Numbered from the stretch's first letter, positions 24,970-34,628 are shown. The stretch is 36,764 bases of DNA from Owenweeksia hongkongensis DSM 17368 (GCA_945865885.1 CAMBEZ010000020.1:1-36764), one strand, 5' to 3'. A program made the numbers and translations. Notes: generated by a model from the letters alone, not told the origin.

Positions 24970-25844
24970 GCGCGGGCGGGCTGCAGAATGCGCAACACGT
25001 CCAGGTGGTAGCGAATCAAGTTGTTCACGGGCTTGGCTTGGGTCCTGCCGTACACCAATCCGCGTTTGTTGACTTCTTCCACCAACAAGGCTTCAAACGT
25101 TTTCGCTACCGACCCCACAAAGTTGACTTCAGCGGCACCCGTTCGGGCTTCCTCGTAGCAGAGTACGTGGATGTCCAAAAACTTGGCAAAGCCGTCGCGA
25201 ACAATGTTTTCGATGTACGGGTGGTTGGCGTGAGCGCCGGCAAATCGGCTGTAGGAAGCCAAATAAACGTTTGCGTGGGGTTTGTTGTACACCGACGTAA
25301 AGATTTCCTCTTTGCTGGGGTGGTGCGTTTCCACAAAGTCTGCGTACAGCTCAGCGGGCATCAATTTGTAGAGGTAGTCGGCCACCAAACGCTTGCCAAT
25401 GAAGCTGGCGGAACCTTCGTCGCCCAAGATGTAGGCCAGTGCGGGAACTTCCTCGCGGATTTTGCTGCCGTCGAAGTAGCAGGAGTTGCTGCCCGTACCC
25501 AAGATGCAAGAAATCTGCGACTTGCCGTTGTAGGTGGCGAAGGCGGAGGCGTACAAATCGTGGTCCACACGCACCGTGGCCTGCGGAAACACGCGGGACA
25601 GCCCTTCCGCAACCACCGCGTTGAGGGCGTTGCTGCTGCATCCGGCTCCGTAGAACCAAATTTGAAGCACTTGGGAGGCGTAGGCCATGACTTCCGACTG
25701 GCCCCGGAGCTCTTTTTCAATAACGTCTGCGGAATGGAAGAAGGGATTGAAACCCATCAAATTCCAGCGGTTGACTTCCTCTCCTTGGCCGTTGAGCAAT
25801 ACCCAGTCTGCCTTGGTGGAGCCGCTTTCTACAATAAATACCAT
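24966..25844 (-). CDS. BadF/BadG/BcrA-family sugar kinase (GlcNAc kinase-like; candidate glucokinase)
   Basis: This 292-residue ATPase of the ASKHA fold belongs to the BadF/BcrA group that holds N-acetylglucosamine and glucosamine kinases. ESGSTKADWVL is phosphate loop 1, GTGSNS (in CILGTGSNSCYF) is phosphate loop 2, and LGDEGSASFIGK is the family signature. The usual annotation is GlcNAc kinase. Here it lies between gap and pgmB in a maltose phosphorolysis operon that releases free glucose and has no other sugar kinase. Glucose is therefore a plausible substrate by context. It is separated from gap by 9 bp and overlaps pgmB by 4 bp. Confidence 0.85.
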   Translation of the reverse strand: MVFIVESGSTKADWVLLNGQGEEVNRWNLMGFNPFFHSADVIEKELRGQSEVMAYASQVLQIWFYGAGCSSNALNAVVAEGLSRVFPQATVRVDHDLYASAFATYNGKSQISCILGTGSNSCYFDGSKIREEVPALAYILGDEGSASFIGKRLVADYLYKLMPAELYADFVETHHPSKEEIFTSVYNKPHANVYLASYSRFAGAHANHPYIENIVRDGFAKFLDIHVLCYEEARTGAAEVNFVGSVAKTFEALLVEEVNKRGLVYGRTQAKPVNNLIRYHLDVLRILQPARA

Positions 25845-25853
25845 GGCTTCAAG

Positions 25854-27847
<1,994 letters not shown>

Positions 27848-27881
27848 GAGTGCAAAGATGCGCCTTTTTTGCGCGCGCAAC

Positions 27882-27911
27882 CAAAGATAGTGTATTTTTT
27901 ACACTATACAA
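27882..27911 (-). promoter_or_regulatory. Promoter of the pfkA-led operon
   Basis: On the minus strand TTG (27911-27909), a 19-nt spacer and TATCTTTG (27889-27882) match the Bacteroidetes consensus exactly. The start would be near 27878, with a leader of about 30 nt to GTG 27847. The spacer contains an entire operator-like palindrome. Confidence 0.75.
27887..27907. promoter_or_regulatory. Operator-like palindrome 1 (AGTGT-N7-ACACT)
   Basis: ATAGTGTA (27887-27894) and TACACTAT (27900-27907) are perfect 8-bp arms around five Ts. It overlaps the end of the pfkA -7 element and fills the space toward its -33 element, where a bound protein would exclude RNA polymerase. The adjacent Nudix-type regulator is the obvious candidate. 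Confidence 0.7.
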
Positions 27912-27914
27912 GAC

Positions 27915-27931
27915 AGTGTCCCAATTACACC
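27915..27931. promoter_or_regulatory. Operator-like site 2 (AGTGT-N7-ACACC)
   Basis: AGTGT (27915-27919) and ACACC (27927-27931) repeat the architecture of site 1 with the same 7-nt spacer, one base different in the right arm, and an offset of 26 bp. It lies in the -33 region of the regulator gene's own promoter, consistent with autoregulation. Confidence 0.6.
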
Positions 27932-27939
27932 TATTCCAT

Positions 27940-27947
27940 TATCTTTG
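27940..27947 (+). promoter_or_regulatory. -7 element TATCTTTG of the Nudix-type regulator gene
   Basis: A perfect TAnnTTTG match ends only 7 bp before the ATG at 27955, so the mRNA would be nearly leaderless. It is the same octamer as the divergent pfkA -7 element. Confidence 0.55.
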
Positions 27948-27954
27948 TTAACCT

Positions 27955-28647
27955 ATGGTAAATCCAAACGTTTCCGTGGACTGCGTCGTATTTGGTTTCG
28001 ACGGCGACGGACTCAATGTTTTGTTGATCGAACAGAAGGACGTGGGCCAGCGCATCCGCTTGGCTTTGCCCGGCGATTTGGTGCTGGACGAGGAGAGTTT
28101 GCACGAGGCTGCCCAGCGGGTTTTGTGGGAATTGACGGGCCTGGAGGGCGTTTACCTGCACCAGTGCGGTGCCTTTGGCGACCCCAATCGTGTCCGGGAC
28201 GTCAAGGATTTGGCTTGGTTGCAGAGCTACCGGGAAAATCCGCAGGCGCGCGTCATCACGGTGGCCTACTTTGCCTTGTTGAAAAGCGAGGACTTCAACC
28301 CCCACGCCTCCAGTTTTGCGGAACGGGTATTTTGGCACCCCGTCTACCAGGTTCCGGAATTGGCCTTTGACCACAACGCCATTTTCAGCCAGGCCCTGCG
28401 CATCCTCCGCAAGGAAATGCGCCACCGCCAAGTGGGCCACGAACTGCTCCCGGAAAAATTCACCTTGAGCCAGTTGCAAACCTTGCACGAGGCCATTTTT
28501 GGCGAAATGCTGGACAAGCGCAACTTCCGCAAGAAAATCATCAAAGAAATGTGGGTGCTCCCGCTGGAGGAGAAGCAAAAAGGCGTGGTGCACAAGCCGG
28601 CCCGACTCTACGAAATCAACGCAAATACCCCGGTATTGGAAGAATAA
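27955..28647 (+). CDS. Nudix-fold transcriptional regulator (NrtR/AraR-like)
   Basis: This 230-residue protein joins an N-terminal Nudix-hydrolase fold (about 5-140, VSVDCVVFGFDGDGLNVLLIEQK) to a C-terminal winged helix (about 150-225, FTLSQLQTLHEAIFGEMLDKRNFRKKI). This is the layout of NrtR and of the sugar-responsive AraR-type regulators of Bacteroidetes. The Nudix box reads G-x6-E-x7-RVLWELTGL instead of G-x5-E-x7-REUxEExGU, so two acidic residues are replaced by Val and Leu. It is probably a sensor, not an enzyme. It lies upstream of the sugar transporter in the same direction and divergent from pfkA; a sugar or phosphosugar effector is inferred. Confidence 0.9.
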   Translation: MVNPNVSVDCVVFGFDGDGLNVLLIEQKDVGQRIRLALPGDLVLDEESLHEAAQRVLWELTGLEGVYLHQCGAFGDPNRVRDVKDLAWLQSYRENPQARVITVAYFALLKSEDFNPHASSFAERVFWHPVYQVPELAFDHNAIFSQALRILRKEMRHRQVGHELLPEKFTLSQLQTLHEAIFGEMLDKRNFRKKIIKEMWVLPLEEKQKGVVHKPARLYEINANTPVLEE

Positions 28648-28690
28648 GGAGTGCCGGCGGGGCGCGGAAAACGCTCGCCACCGGCGGCCT

Positions 28691-28709
28691 GTTGCTCCCT
28701 TGGAGCAAC
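28691..28709 (+). other. Hairpin between regulator and transporter genes
   Basis: GTTGCTCC (28691-28698) and GGAGCAAC (28702-28709) form a perfect 8-bp stem with a CTT loop. A looser GC-rich stem (GCCGG near 28655 with CCGGC near 28682) precedes it. With no T run it is unlikely to end transcription fully. It may adjust message stability or the expression ratio of the two genes. Confidence 0.4.
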
Positions 28710-28751
28710 GCATTCCCTCCCCAATTCACCAACAAACGACCCACCAACCGC

Positions 28752-30095
28752 ATGCAACAAAAACGACTTTCCTTTTGGCAAATCTGGAACATGAGTTTCG
28801 GATTCTTGGGCATCCAATTTGGCTTTGCTCTGCAAGGCGGATTCATGTCCACCATTTTCCAAAACTTGGGCGCCAGCAAAGACGAGTTGCCTGGATTGTG
28901 GATTGCCGCGCCGCTCACCGGTCTCTTGGTGCAGCCCATCATCGGCTATCTATCCGACCGCACGTGGAGCCCGCGGTGGGGCCGCCGCCGCCCCTACTTT
29001 TTGGTGGGCGCCGTGCTCAGCACTTTGGCGCTGTTCTTCGTGCCCAGCTCTCCAACCCTGTGGATTGCCGCCGGATTTCTCTGGGTTCTGGACGCGTCGA
29101 TCAACATTTCCATGGAGCCGTTCCGCGCGCTGGTGGCCGATAAATTGCCCGACGAACAACGTTCCTACGGTTTTGTGGCACAAACCTTGGTCATTGGTAT
29201 TGGTACGTGGATTGCCAGCAACTTACCCTGGTTGGTGAGCACGCTGGGCGTTTCCACCACGGCACCGGAAGGCCAAATCCCGCCGTCCGTGCACTGGGCG
29301 TTTGCCATTGGCGCCTTAGTCTTCATGGGCTCCATTCTGTGGACCGTCTTCACCACCACCGAAGAGCCGCCCGCGGATCTGGAGGCATTTCGTGCGCACC
29401 GACGCGAAACGGCCGGCATTGGTGGCGCCTTGCGCGAAATCACCAGCAGTTTCCGGTACATGCCGTCCGTGATGTGGAAGTTGGGATTGGTTCAGTTTTT
29501 CAGCTGGTTTGCCTTCTTCACCATGTGGAACTTTGCGTCTCCGGCCTTGGCCGAGCACGTGTACCACGCCTCCATGCCGCTGGAAGGAGCGGTGAATTAT
29601 TTGGCCGAAAAGGCGGCATACAACGAGGCCTCGGCCACCGTGGGCAGTTCCATGGGCATGTACGGTTTGAGCTCCATGGCCTTTGCCTTTTTGCTCACGA
29701 TTTATGCGGCGAAACGCGCTCTGAACCGACGGTTGGTGCACCTACTTTCCCTGGCGGCCGGCGGGGCCGGTTTCTTGCTGATGGTGTACGTCACCGAGCA
29801 GAACGACGGCCTGCTCAACGTGGCTTTTGCCTTGATCGGCATTGCCTGGGGAAGCATTTTGTCCATGCCGTACGCCATTTTGTCCAGCGAGGTGGATCCG
29901 GCCAAAATGGGCATCACCATGGGCCTGTTCAACATGTTCATCGTCATCCCCCAGATTGTAGCGGCATTGGGCGGCATCAATTGGGCCTACAAGACGTTTT
30001 TGGGCGAGGCCACCATCAACACCATGGTTCTGGCGGGCATCAGTTTGCTGCTGGGCGCCGTGTCTTCCCTCGTACTCCCCGCCAAGAAAGGGTAG
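28752..30095 (+). CDS. MFS sugar transporter (SLC45/GPH-like), likely maltose/maltodextrin
   Basis: This 447-residue inner-membrane symporter has twelve predicted transmembrane helices. The loop between helices 2 and 3, SDRTWSPRWGRRRP, is the signature of the SLC45/sucrose-maltose proton symporter group. NMSFGFLGIQFGFALQ in helix 1 is also typical. Flavobacterial maltose loci carry such a transporter next to GH65 and pgmB, so uptake of maltose or short maltodextrins into the cytosol is likely. ATG 28752 (MQQKRLSFWQIWNM) is chosen because the family starts just before helix 1. It follows the regulator gene after 104 bp and ends at a bidirectional terminator. Confidence 0.92.
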   Translation: MQQKRLSFWQIWNMSFGFLGIQFGFALQGGFMSTIFQNLGASKDELPGLWIAAPLTGLLVQPIIGYLSDRTWSPRWGRRRPYFLVGAVLSTLALFFVPSSPTLWIAAGFLWVLDASINISMEPFRALVADKLPDEQRSYGFVAQTLVIGIGTWIASNLPWLVSTLGVSTTAPEGQIPPSVHWAFAIGALVFMGSILWTVFTTTEEPPADLEAFRAHRRETAGIGGALREITSSFRYMPSVMWKLGLVQFFSWFAFFTMWNFASPALAEHVYHASMPLEGAVNYLAEKAAYNEASATVGSSMGMYGLSSMAFAFLLTIYAAKRALNRRLVHLLSLAAGGAGFLLMVYVTEQNDGLLNVAFALIGIAWGSILSMPYAILSSEVDPAKMGITMGLFNMFIVIPQIVAALGGINWAYKTFLGEATINTMVLAGISLLLGAVSSLVLPAKKG

Positions 30096-30122
30096 TTCCG
30101 AAGTTCCGGTTTGGTTGGGAAA

Positions 30123-30165
30123 AAAAAGGAACCCCCGGGCGCGCAGCGCCCGGGGGTTCCTTTTT
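30123..30165. terminator. Bidirectional terminator between the MFS and SusA-like genes
   Basis: A perfect 20-bp stem (30123-30142 with 30146-30165) has a GCA loop, GC core and A/T shoulders on both sides. It lies between convergent genes ending at 30095 and 30200. Confidence 0.92.
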
Positions 30166-30199
30166 GGTGCCGTTGGCGGCGCGCTAGCTTACGTCCGCC

Positions 30200-32095
30200 T
30201 TACCGCTGAAACTCGAAAATCTCCGACGACCACGCGCCAGCTTCCCAGCGCTCGGTCAAGCGCACCGGGGTGCGGTCCAAAGCGCGAACGGCGTCCCGCT
30301 TTTTGTTCAGCAACTCGTCAAACCGTTCCATGGATACCGTGGCCGGTTGGTCGCTGGCGTTGACCACCGTCAAGATCAGTCGGTCTTGCGTGTAGCGCGC
30401 CACCGCATACAGTCCGTTTTCTGGCGCGAACTGCATCATTTTCCCGTTGTGCAATGCGGCTTGAGACTTGCGGTAGTTCCCCAGCTTTTGCACGAAGTCA
30501 AAGGCCTCTCGCTCCTGCGGCGTTCGTCCGGTGGCCGCGAAGGCATTGCGCGGGTCTCCCAGCCAACCGCCCGGAACGTCTTCCCGCATGGTGCCGTGGT
30601 TTTCCGTGGACTTCATCAGCAGCTCCGTCCCGTAGTACAAGCAGGGAATGCCCCGGAGGGTGTACAGCAGCGTCAATCCCAATTTGTACTTGCGTAGGTC
30701 CTCCCCGCACAACCCAAAATACCGACCCTCGTCGTGGTTGTCCGCAAAGGTCACGAGTCGATACGGATCCTGGTACAGGTAATCGCCGGCCAGGGATTGG
30801 TAGAGCTTGCCCACGCCTTCGTTCCAGCCCGACGCCTTGGTGACGGTTTCCTTCAGGGCAAAGTAGGTCTGAAAATCGGTCACGGAATTCAAACGGTTGT
30901 CCGACGGCCGCAGCGGAAAGCCGCCAGCAAAATAGGCCTGGCTTTGGTGGTTGTGCACCCAGGTTTCGCCAAACAAGACCATGCGCGGGTAGTGGGTGCG
31001 TACCACCTTGTTGAGGCGGGCCATGAAGTTTTGGTTGGGGTAGGTGTACGTGTCTATGCGCAGCGCGTCAATGCCGGCCTCCTCAATCCACCACAGGGTG
31101 TTTTGAATCAAGTAGTTGGCAGCGTCTTTGTTCTCCAAATTCCAGTCCGGCATGGCGTCGTCGAACCAGCCGCGTTCAAAAAAGTCCTTGTCTCTTTGGG
31201 AGGCGTAGGGGTCAAAAAGTGTGGTTTCGCGGTAGTTGGAGCGCGGGTACTTCTTTTTGGGATTGAACCAGGTGGAATCCGGTTGCGCCCGGTGGAGGTA
31301 GTGCTGGTCTCCGGAGTGGTTGTACACCACGTCCATCACGTGCTTCATGCCGCGCTCGTGCAGGGCGTCGGACAGGCGCAGGAGGTCTGCGTGGGTGCCA
31401 AAGCGCGGATCCACCAAGTAGTGGTCCGTGATGGCGTACCCGTGGTAGGAGGCGCGCACTTGGTTGTTGGCCAGCCAGGGGTTGATCCAAACGGCCGTAA
31501 CGCCCAAGGACTGAACGTAATCCAAATGCTTTTCAATGCCCACCAAATCGCCACCGTGGCGGTCGTACGGCTCCTTGCGGTTCAAACTCATCTCCAGCTG
31601 TCCGTCCACGCGGTCGTTCTTGGGGTCCCCGTTGGCAAACCGGTCCGGCGTGATCAAGTACATCTGGTCCGACGGGTCCAGCCCCATGAGCTGGCGTTTG
31701 GAGGCGTCGCGCGGCTTCAAGGCGTAAGTGAAATTCAAGGTTCCCGACGGGGTCGCCACGGAAAAGGGCAGGTTCATCGGTTCCGCGTTGGGGTCCAACC
31801 AGAGCACAATCTTCAAATAACCTCCGTTCTTCAAAACCGTGCTGGACAGCATCCGCACGTCTGCGTTTTTAAATTGGGGTACCACCGCACACTTTCCCTG
31901 AAGGGCCGGGGATTTCACCAAAAGCCGAAGGGTGTCGTTGGCCATGCCCACCCACCAATGCGGTGGATCCACCCGTTCTGGGGCGATAGGACCCTTTTCG
32001 GCCCAAGCGAACCCGGCCGAGAGGATGAGAATAGCGACGGTACTCAGCGTGCGGTTCAATGCAATTTTCAAGTACATAGGCGGCGTAGTATTCAT
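30200..32095 (-). CDS. SusA-like GH13 neopullulanase/cyclomaltodextrinase
   Basis: This GH13 enzyme has an N-terminal cyclomaltodextrinase-type domain (about 30-120 counted from the ATG at 32077; DPPHWWVGMANDTLRLLV) and a signal sequence (LNRTLSTVAILILSAGFAWA), so it acts in the periplasm. Numbered from 32077, catalytic residues are Asp342 (ALRID), Glu371 (LFGETW) and Asp449 (FADNHD). The domain order matches SusA of Bacteroides, which trims imported oligosaccharides. Two starts are possible: ATG 32095, given here, 4 bp from a TACCTTCG element, or ATG 32077, which gives a 625-residue form with a tighter signal peptide. It is the last gene of the Sus-like operon, though a terminator precedes it. 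Confidence 0.9.
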   Translation of the reverse strand: MNTTPPMYLKIALNRTLSTVAILILSAGFAWAEKGPIAPERVDPPHWWVGMANDTLRLLVKSPALQGKCAVVPQFKNADVRMLSSTVLKNGGYLKIVLWLDPNAEPMNLPFSVATPSGTLNFTYALKPRDASKRQLMGLDPSDQMYLITPDRFANGDPKNDRVDGQLEMSLNRKEPYDRHGGDLVGIEKHLDYVQSLGVTAVWINPWLANNQVRASYHGYAITDHYLVDPRFGTHADLLRLSDALHERGMKHVMDVVYNHSGDQHYLHRAQPDSTWFNPKKKYPRSNYRETTLFDPYASQRDKDFFERGWFDDAMPDWNLENKDAANYLIQNTLWWIEEAGIDALRIDTYTYPNQNFMARLNKVVRTHYPRMVLFGETWVHNHQSQAYFAGGFPLRPSDNRLNSVTDFQTYFALKETVTKASGWNEGVGKLYQSLAGDYLYQDPYRLVTFADNHDEGRYFGLCGEDLRKYKLGLTLLYTLRGIPCLYYGTELLMKSTENHGTMREDVPGGWLGDPRNAFAATGRTPQEREAFDFVQKLGNYRKSQAALHNGKMMQFAPENGLYAVARYTQDRLILTVVNASDQPATVSMERFDELLNKKRDAVRALDRTPVRLTERWEAGAWSSEIFEFQR

Positions 32096-32099
32096 GGAA

Positions 32100-32107
32100 C
32101 GAAGGTA
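32100..32107 (-). promoter_or_regulatory. Possible -7 element TACCTTCG of the SusA-like gene
   Basis: This octamer, read on the minus strand, is one mismatch from TAnnTTTG and identical to those of rseP and the biotin carrier gene. It would start the transcript at or just before ATG 32095. The region upstream is occupied by a terminator hairpin, and no -33 TTG is present. Confidence 0.35.
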
Positions 32108-32126
32108 GGGATTGGAGCAAAAAAAA

Positions 32127-32144
32127 GGGGCCGCACGCGGCCCC
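32127..32144 (-). terminator. Terminator after the T9SS starch-binding-like gene
   Basis: GGGGCCGC (32127-32134) pairs with GCGGCCCC (32137-32144) around AC. Read on the minus strand it ends in a T9 tract (complement of 32118-32126), 28 bp past the stop at 32172. It may separate strong expression of the upstream genes from the SusA-like gene. Confidence 0.8.
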
Positions 32145-32171
32145 CCTTTTTCCCTAACCCAGAGAAAAATA

Positions 32172-32942
32172 TTACTTGGTAACGAATACCTTTTCTGCAG
32201 ATTTAACGCCGTTGGCAACGATTTCAACCAGGTAGGTGCCCATTTCAATAGCACCGCCGTTGTTGGCATCCAGGTTCCAAACGAAGCTGTGGTTACCGGC
32301 TTCCAAAGAACCAGCGGCCAAAGTCTTCACTTCCTGACCCAACAAGTTCAAAACGCGTACGGATACGTCGCCAGCCTTGCGGGTAGAGAAAGCTACTTTC
32401 GTGTAGTCAGCAGCAGGGTTTGGAGAAACAGTCAAGTTGTTCAAAGACAACTCGCGGGTGCTCAAGTTCGGTGAAGTACCGTCGCACTGGAAGCAAGCGT
32501 CGTAGCAGTACAAGAAAGCAGCGTTGGCGGTAGGAACCACCAAAGTGCGGTTGATGTTGCCGGAACCGTCGTCCACACCGCAGTTGTCCGTAGCGATGGT
32601 AGAGCCGGAAGTTCCTTCGTTGGTGCCCCAATCGTTGTTCACGAATTTGTAGAGTTGAGTAACACCAGCTGCAGAAGCAGGGTAATTCACGGTGATGGAC
32701 CAGATGTTGTTGGTTTCGTCCGTCATCGCAGAAGCCGCGTTGCTGGGAGACCAATCGGCCATGGCCGTACCGCCGGTGGTAGCACCTTGCGTTTGGAAGT
32801 TACCGCCTACGCGCATGCCGTTAGCACCCAAGGTGGCGCCAGAAGCCAAGTAATCGGTAATGTCCACTTTGAAAGTCACGGAGACTTGAGCGAAAGCTGC
32901 GCTGGCAACCAGGGCAGCAGCAAGAGTAAGAGTTTTTTTCAT
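32172..32942 (-). CDS. Small starch-binding-like protein with T9SS sorting domain
   Basis: This 256-residue exported protein has a signal peptide (MKKTLTLAAALVASAAFA). One beta-sandwich domain follows (about 19-140: VTFKVDITDYLASGA, MRVGGNF, WSPSNAASAMTD, YKFVNNDWGTNEG). It is of the type often seen in Bacteroidetes and related to CBM20/CBM48-like starch-binding folds. A cysteine-rich strand (FLYCYDACFQCDG) leads to a type A T9SS sorting domain (VSPNPAADYTKVAF to VFVTK). It sits where SusE/SusF surface starch-binding lipoproteins occur in Bacteroides Sus loci, so a similar role through a different secretion route is inferred. It follows susD by 63 bp. Confidence 0.85.
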   Translation of the reverse strand: MKKTLTLAAALVASAAFAQVSVTFKVDITDYLASGATLGANGMRVGGNFQTQGATTGGTAMADWSPSNAASAMTDETNNIWSITVNYPASAAGVTQLYKFVNNDWGTNEGTSGSTIATDNCGVDDGSGNINRTLVVPTANAAFLYCYDACFQCDGTSPNLSTRELSLNNLTVSPNPAADYTKVAFSTRKAGDVSVRVLNLLGQEVKTLAAGSLEAGNHSFVWNLDANNGGAIEMGTYLVEIVANGVKSAEKVFVTK

Positions 32943-33005
32943 TTTTGTGTGTGTATTAGGAAATTGGGTTGAGGGTCTAAGATAAAAAGTTTTGGTTTAC
33001 GAAAA

Positions 33006-34616
33006 TCAATATCCGTCGTTCTGACGGAGGTTGGGATTGGCCAGCACATCAGAGGCTGGCAAGGGGTACAGATCCAGGTGGCCGTCTGTGGACATGCCTT
33101 CTTTTACACCGCCTTTAAACGGCCAAATGTAGGTGCTTCCGGCAAATTTTCCGAAGCGCACCAAGTCTTGCCGACGGTGTCCTTCGTAGTGCAGCTCGCG
33201 CATGCGCTCGTCCAGGATCAGCTGCAAATTGAGCGATGCCGCAAGGTTGCTGCTGTTGCCGTAGGCACGGGTGCGGAGGTCGTTGAAGTAGCCCAAGGCC
33301 GTACCCAAGTTGGTACCGGTGCGCACGGCGCATTCAGCGTACATCAGGTAAATGTCTGCCAAGCGGAACATGGGGAAATCCACGTCCACAAAAGTGACGG
33401 GCTCCACCCCGGGGTTGCCGTTGCGGTCCACGTTGCGCCATTTGGTCACCACGTAGCCTTGGTAGGGATCGGCAAAGTCGTCAATGGTGTCCGTTTGGCG
33501 GGTGTAGGTGGTGTCTGCGTTCGGACCAACACCTGCAATTTCGCGTCCGCGGATGCCGAAGGTGTAGCGTGAATCCAGGGTGTCGTTCAACACGTCACTA
33601 AATGATTTGCGCGCGCGAAGGCCCTGCCATGCAGAGGTGGTACCGTAGTCAATGCCGTAGAGTTGGTTGTGCATGTTGCCGTGCACCAGGAAAGTGGTTC
33701 CGCCGTAGTTGCGCGTGCGGTTTCCGTCAAACGGTACGGCAAAGATGAATTCCGGGCTCAGGTGGTTGTCTGCCAAGAACATATGGCGATAATTGGGGTC
33801 CAAAGAGTAGCCCTCCTGAATGGCCTTTTCGCAGTCCGCCATGCATTCGTTCCATTTGGGCGTACCGGTGTACACTTCGGCGTTCAAGTAAACCTTGGCG
33901 CGCAAGGCATACAGGGCACCTTTGGAGGCGCGGCCGTACATCGTGTTGATGCGGTTGGGCAAGTCGGCTTCAACGGCGTTCAACTCGTCCACCACGTACG
34001 CATATACTTCCTCGCGGGTTTTGCGTTCCGGGTAGTAAACGCCGGGGCGATCGGACTCGTCCACAAAGGGAATGTTGCCGTAGAGGTCCATGGCGTGGTA
34101 GTAGCTTAGGGCGCGCAAGAAGCGTGCTTCTGCCTTCATCTGCTTCACCACCAACTTTTGCTCCGCCGTGAACCCTTTGCTGTCCGTCCACTCGTCGGTG
34201 GTGTAGCGAATGAATTCGTTGGTTAAGGCAATTTGGTAGTAGGTGCGGTAGTAGAAGCTGTTGACGAACGAACTGGTGGGGTCCCAGGTCATGGTGACCA
34301 ATTCCGGCACGCCGGGGTCGTTCCAACCGCAAACTACTTCGTCCGTGGGCAGTTCCTGCAGGTTCCACAGCAAGCGGATGTACTGGGAGAAGCCTTCGTC
34401 GATGCCGGAAATGTCTGGCTGGCCCGCAGGACCGTTGTTGCCGGACACCGCCAGGCCGCCGTACAGCTTGGCCAAGACGTTGTCGTAGTTTTCAAAGTCG
34501 GAGTAAACCGCCTCTGCATTCATTCCGTACTTGGGCGTAAGGTTCAAATCCTTAGCGCACGAACCCACCAGCAACGCGACGCCGGCCAAAAGAGAAAGGT
34601 TTTTCGCAATTTTCAT
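33006..34616 (-). CDS. susD: SusD/RagB-family nutrient-binding lipoprotein
   Basis: This 536-residue outer-membrane lipoprotein has the lipobox LLVGSC with a conserved Cys at about residue 20. It forms the lid of the SusC channel. The N-terminal SusD-like region with TPR-type helices (AEARFLRALSYYHAMDLYGNIPFV, the family hallmark; ASKGALYALRAKVYLNAEVY) and the C-terminal RagB/SusD domain (RLADIYLMYAECAVRTG, ILDERMRELHYEGHRRQDLVRFGKF; the latter two are separate stretches) are complete. It ends LPASDVLANPNLRQNDGY, the usual SusD ending. The neighbours indicate an alpha-glucan ligand. It begins 12 bp after the SusC stop. Confidence 0.96.
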   Translation of the reverse strand: MKIAKNLSLLAGVALLVGSCAKDLNLTPKYGMNAEAVYSDFENYDNVLAKLYGGLAVSGNNGPAGQPDISGIDEGFSQYIRLLWNLQELPTDEVVCGWNDPGVPELVTMTWDPTSSFVNSFYYRTYYQIALTNEFIRYTTDEWTDSKGFTAEQKLVVKQMKAEARFLRALSYYHAMDLYGNIPFVDESDRPGVYYPERKTREEVYAYVVDELNAVEADLPNRINTMYGRASKGALYALRAKVYLNAEVYTGTPKWNECMADCEKAIQEGYSLDPNYRHMFLADNHLSPEFIFAVPFDGNRTRNYGGTTFLVHGNMHNQLYGIDYGTTSAWQGLRARKSFSDVLNDTLDSRYTFGIRGREIAGVGPNADTTYTRQTDTIDDFADPYQGYVVTKWRNVDRNGNPGVEPVTFVDVDFPMFRLADIYLMYAECAVRTGTNLGTALGYFNDLRTRAYGNSSNLAASLNLQLILDERMRELHYEGHRRQDLVRFGKFAGSTYIWPFKGGVKEGMSTDGHLDLYPLPASDVLANPNLRQNDGY

Positions 34617-34628
34617 CGGTTCGGGAGA

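Noticed and set aside
27848-27880. ATG at 27880 as pfkA start
   Set aside because: It sits at or before the expected transcript start of the TATCTTTG promoter, and the extra residues are basic and absent from the family; GTG 27847 fits better.
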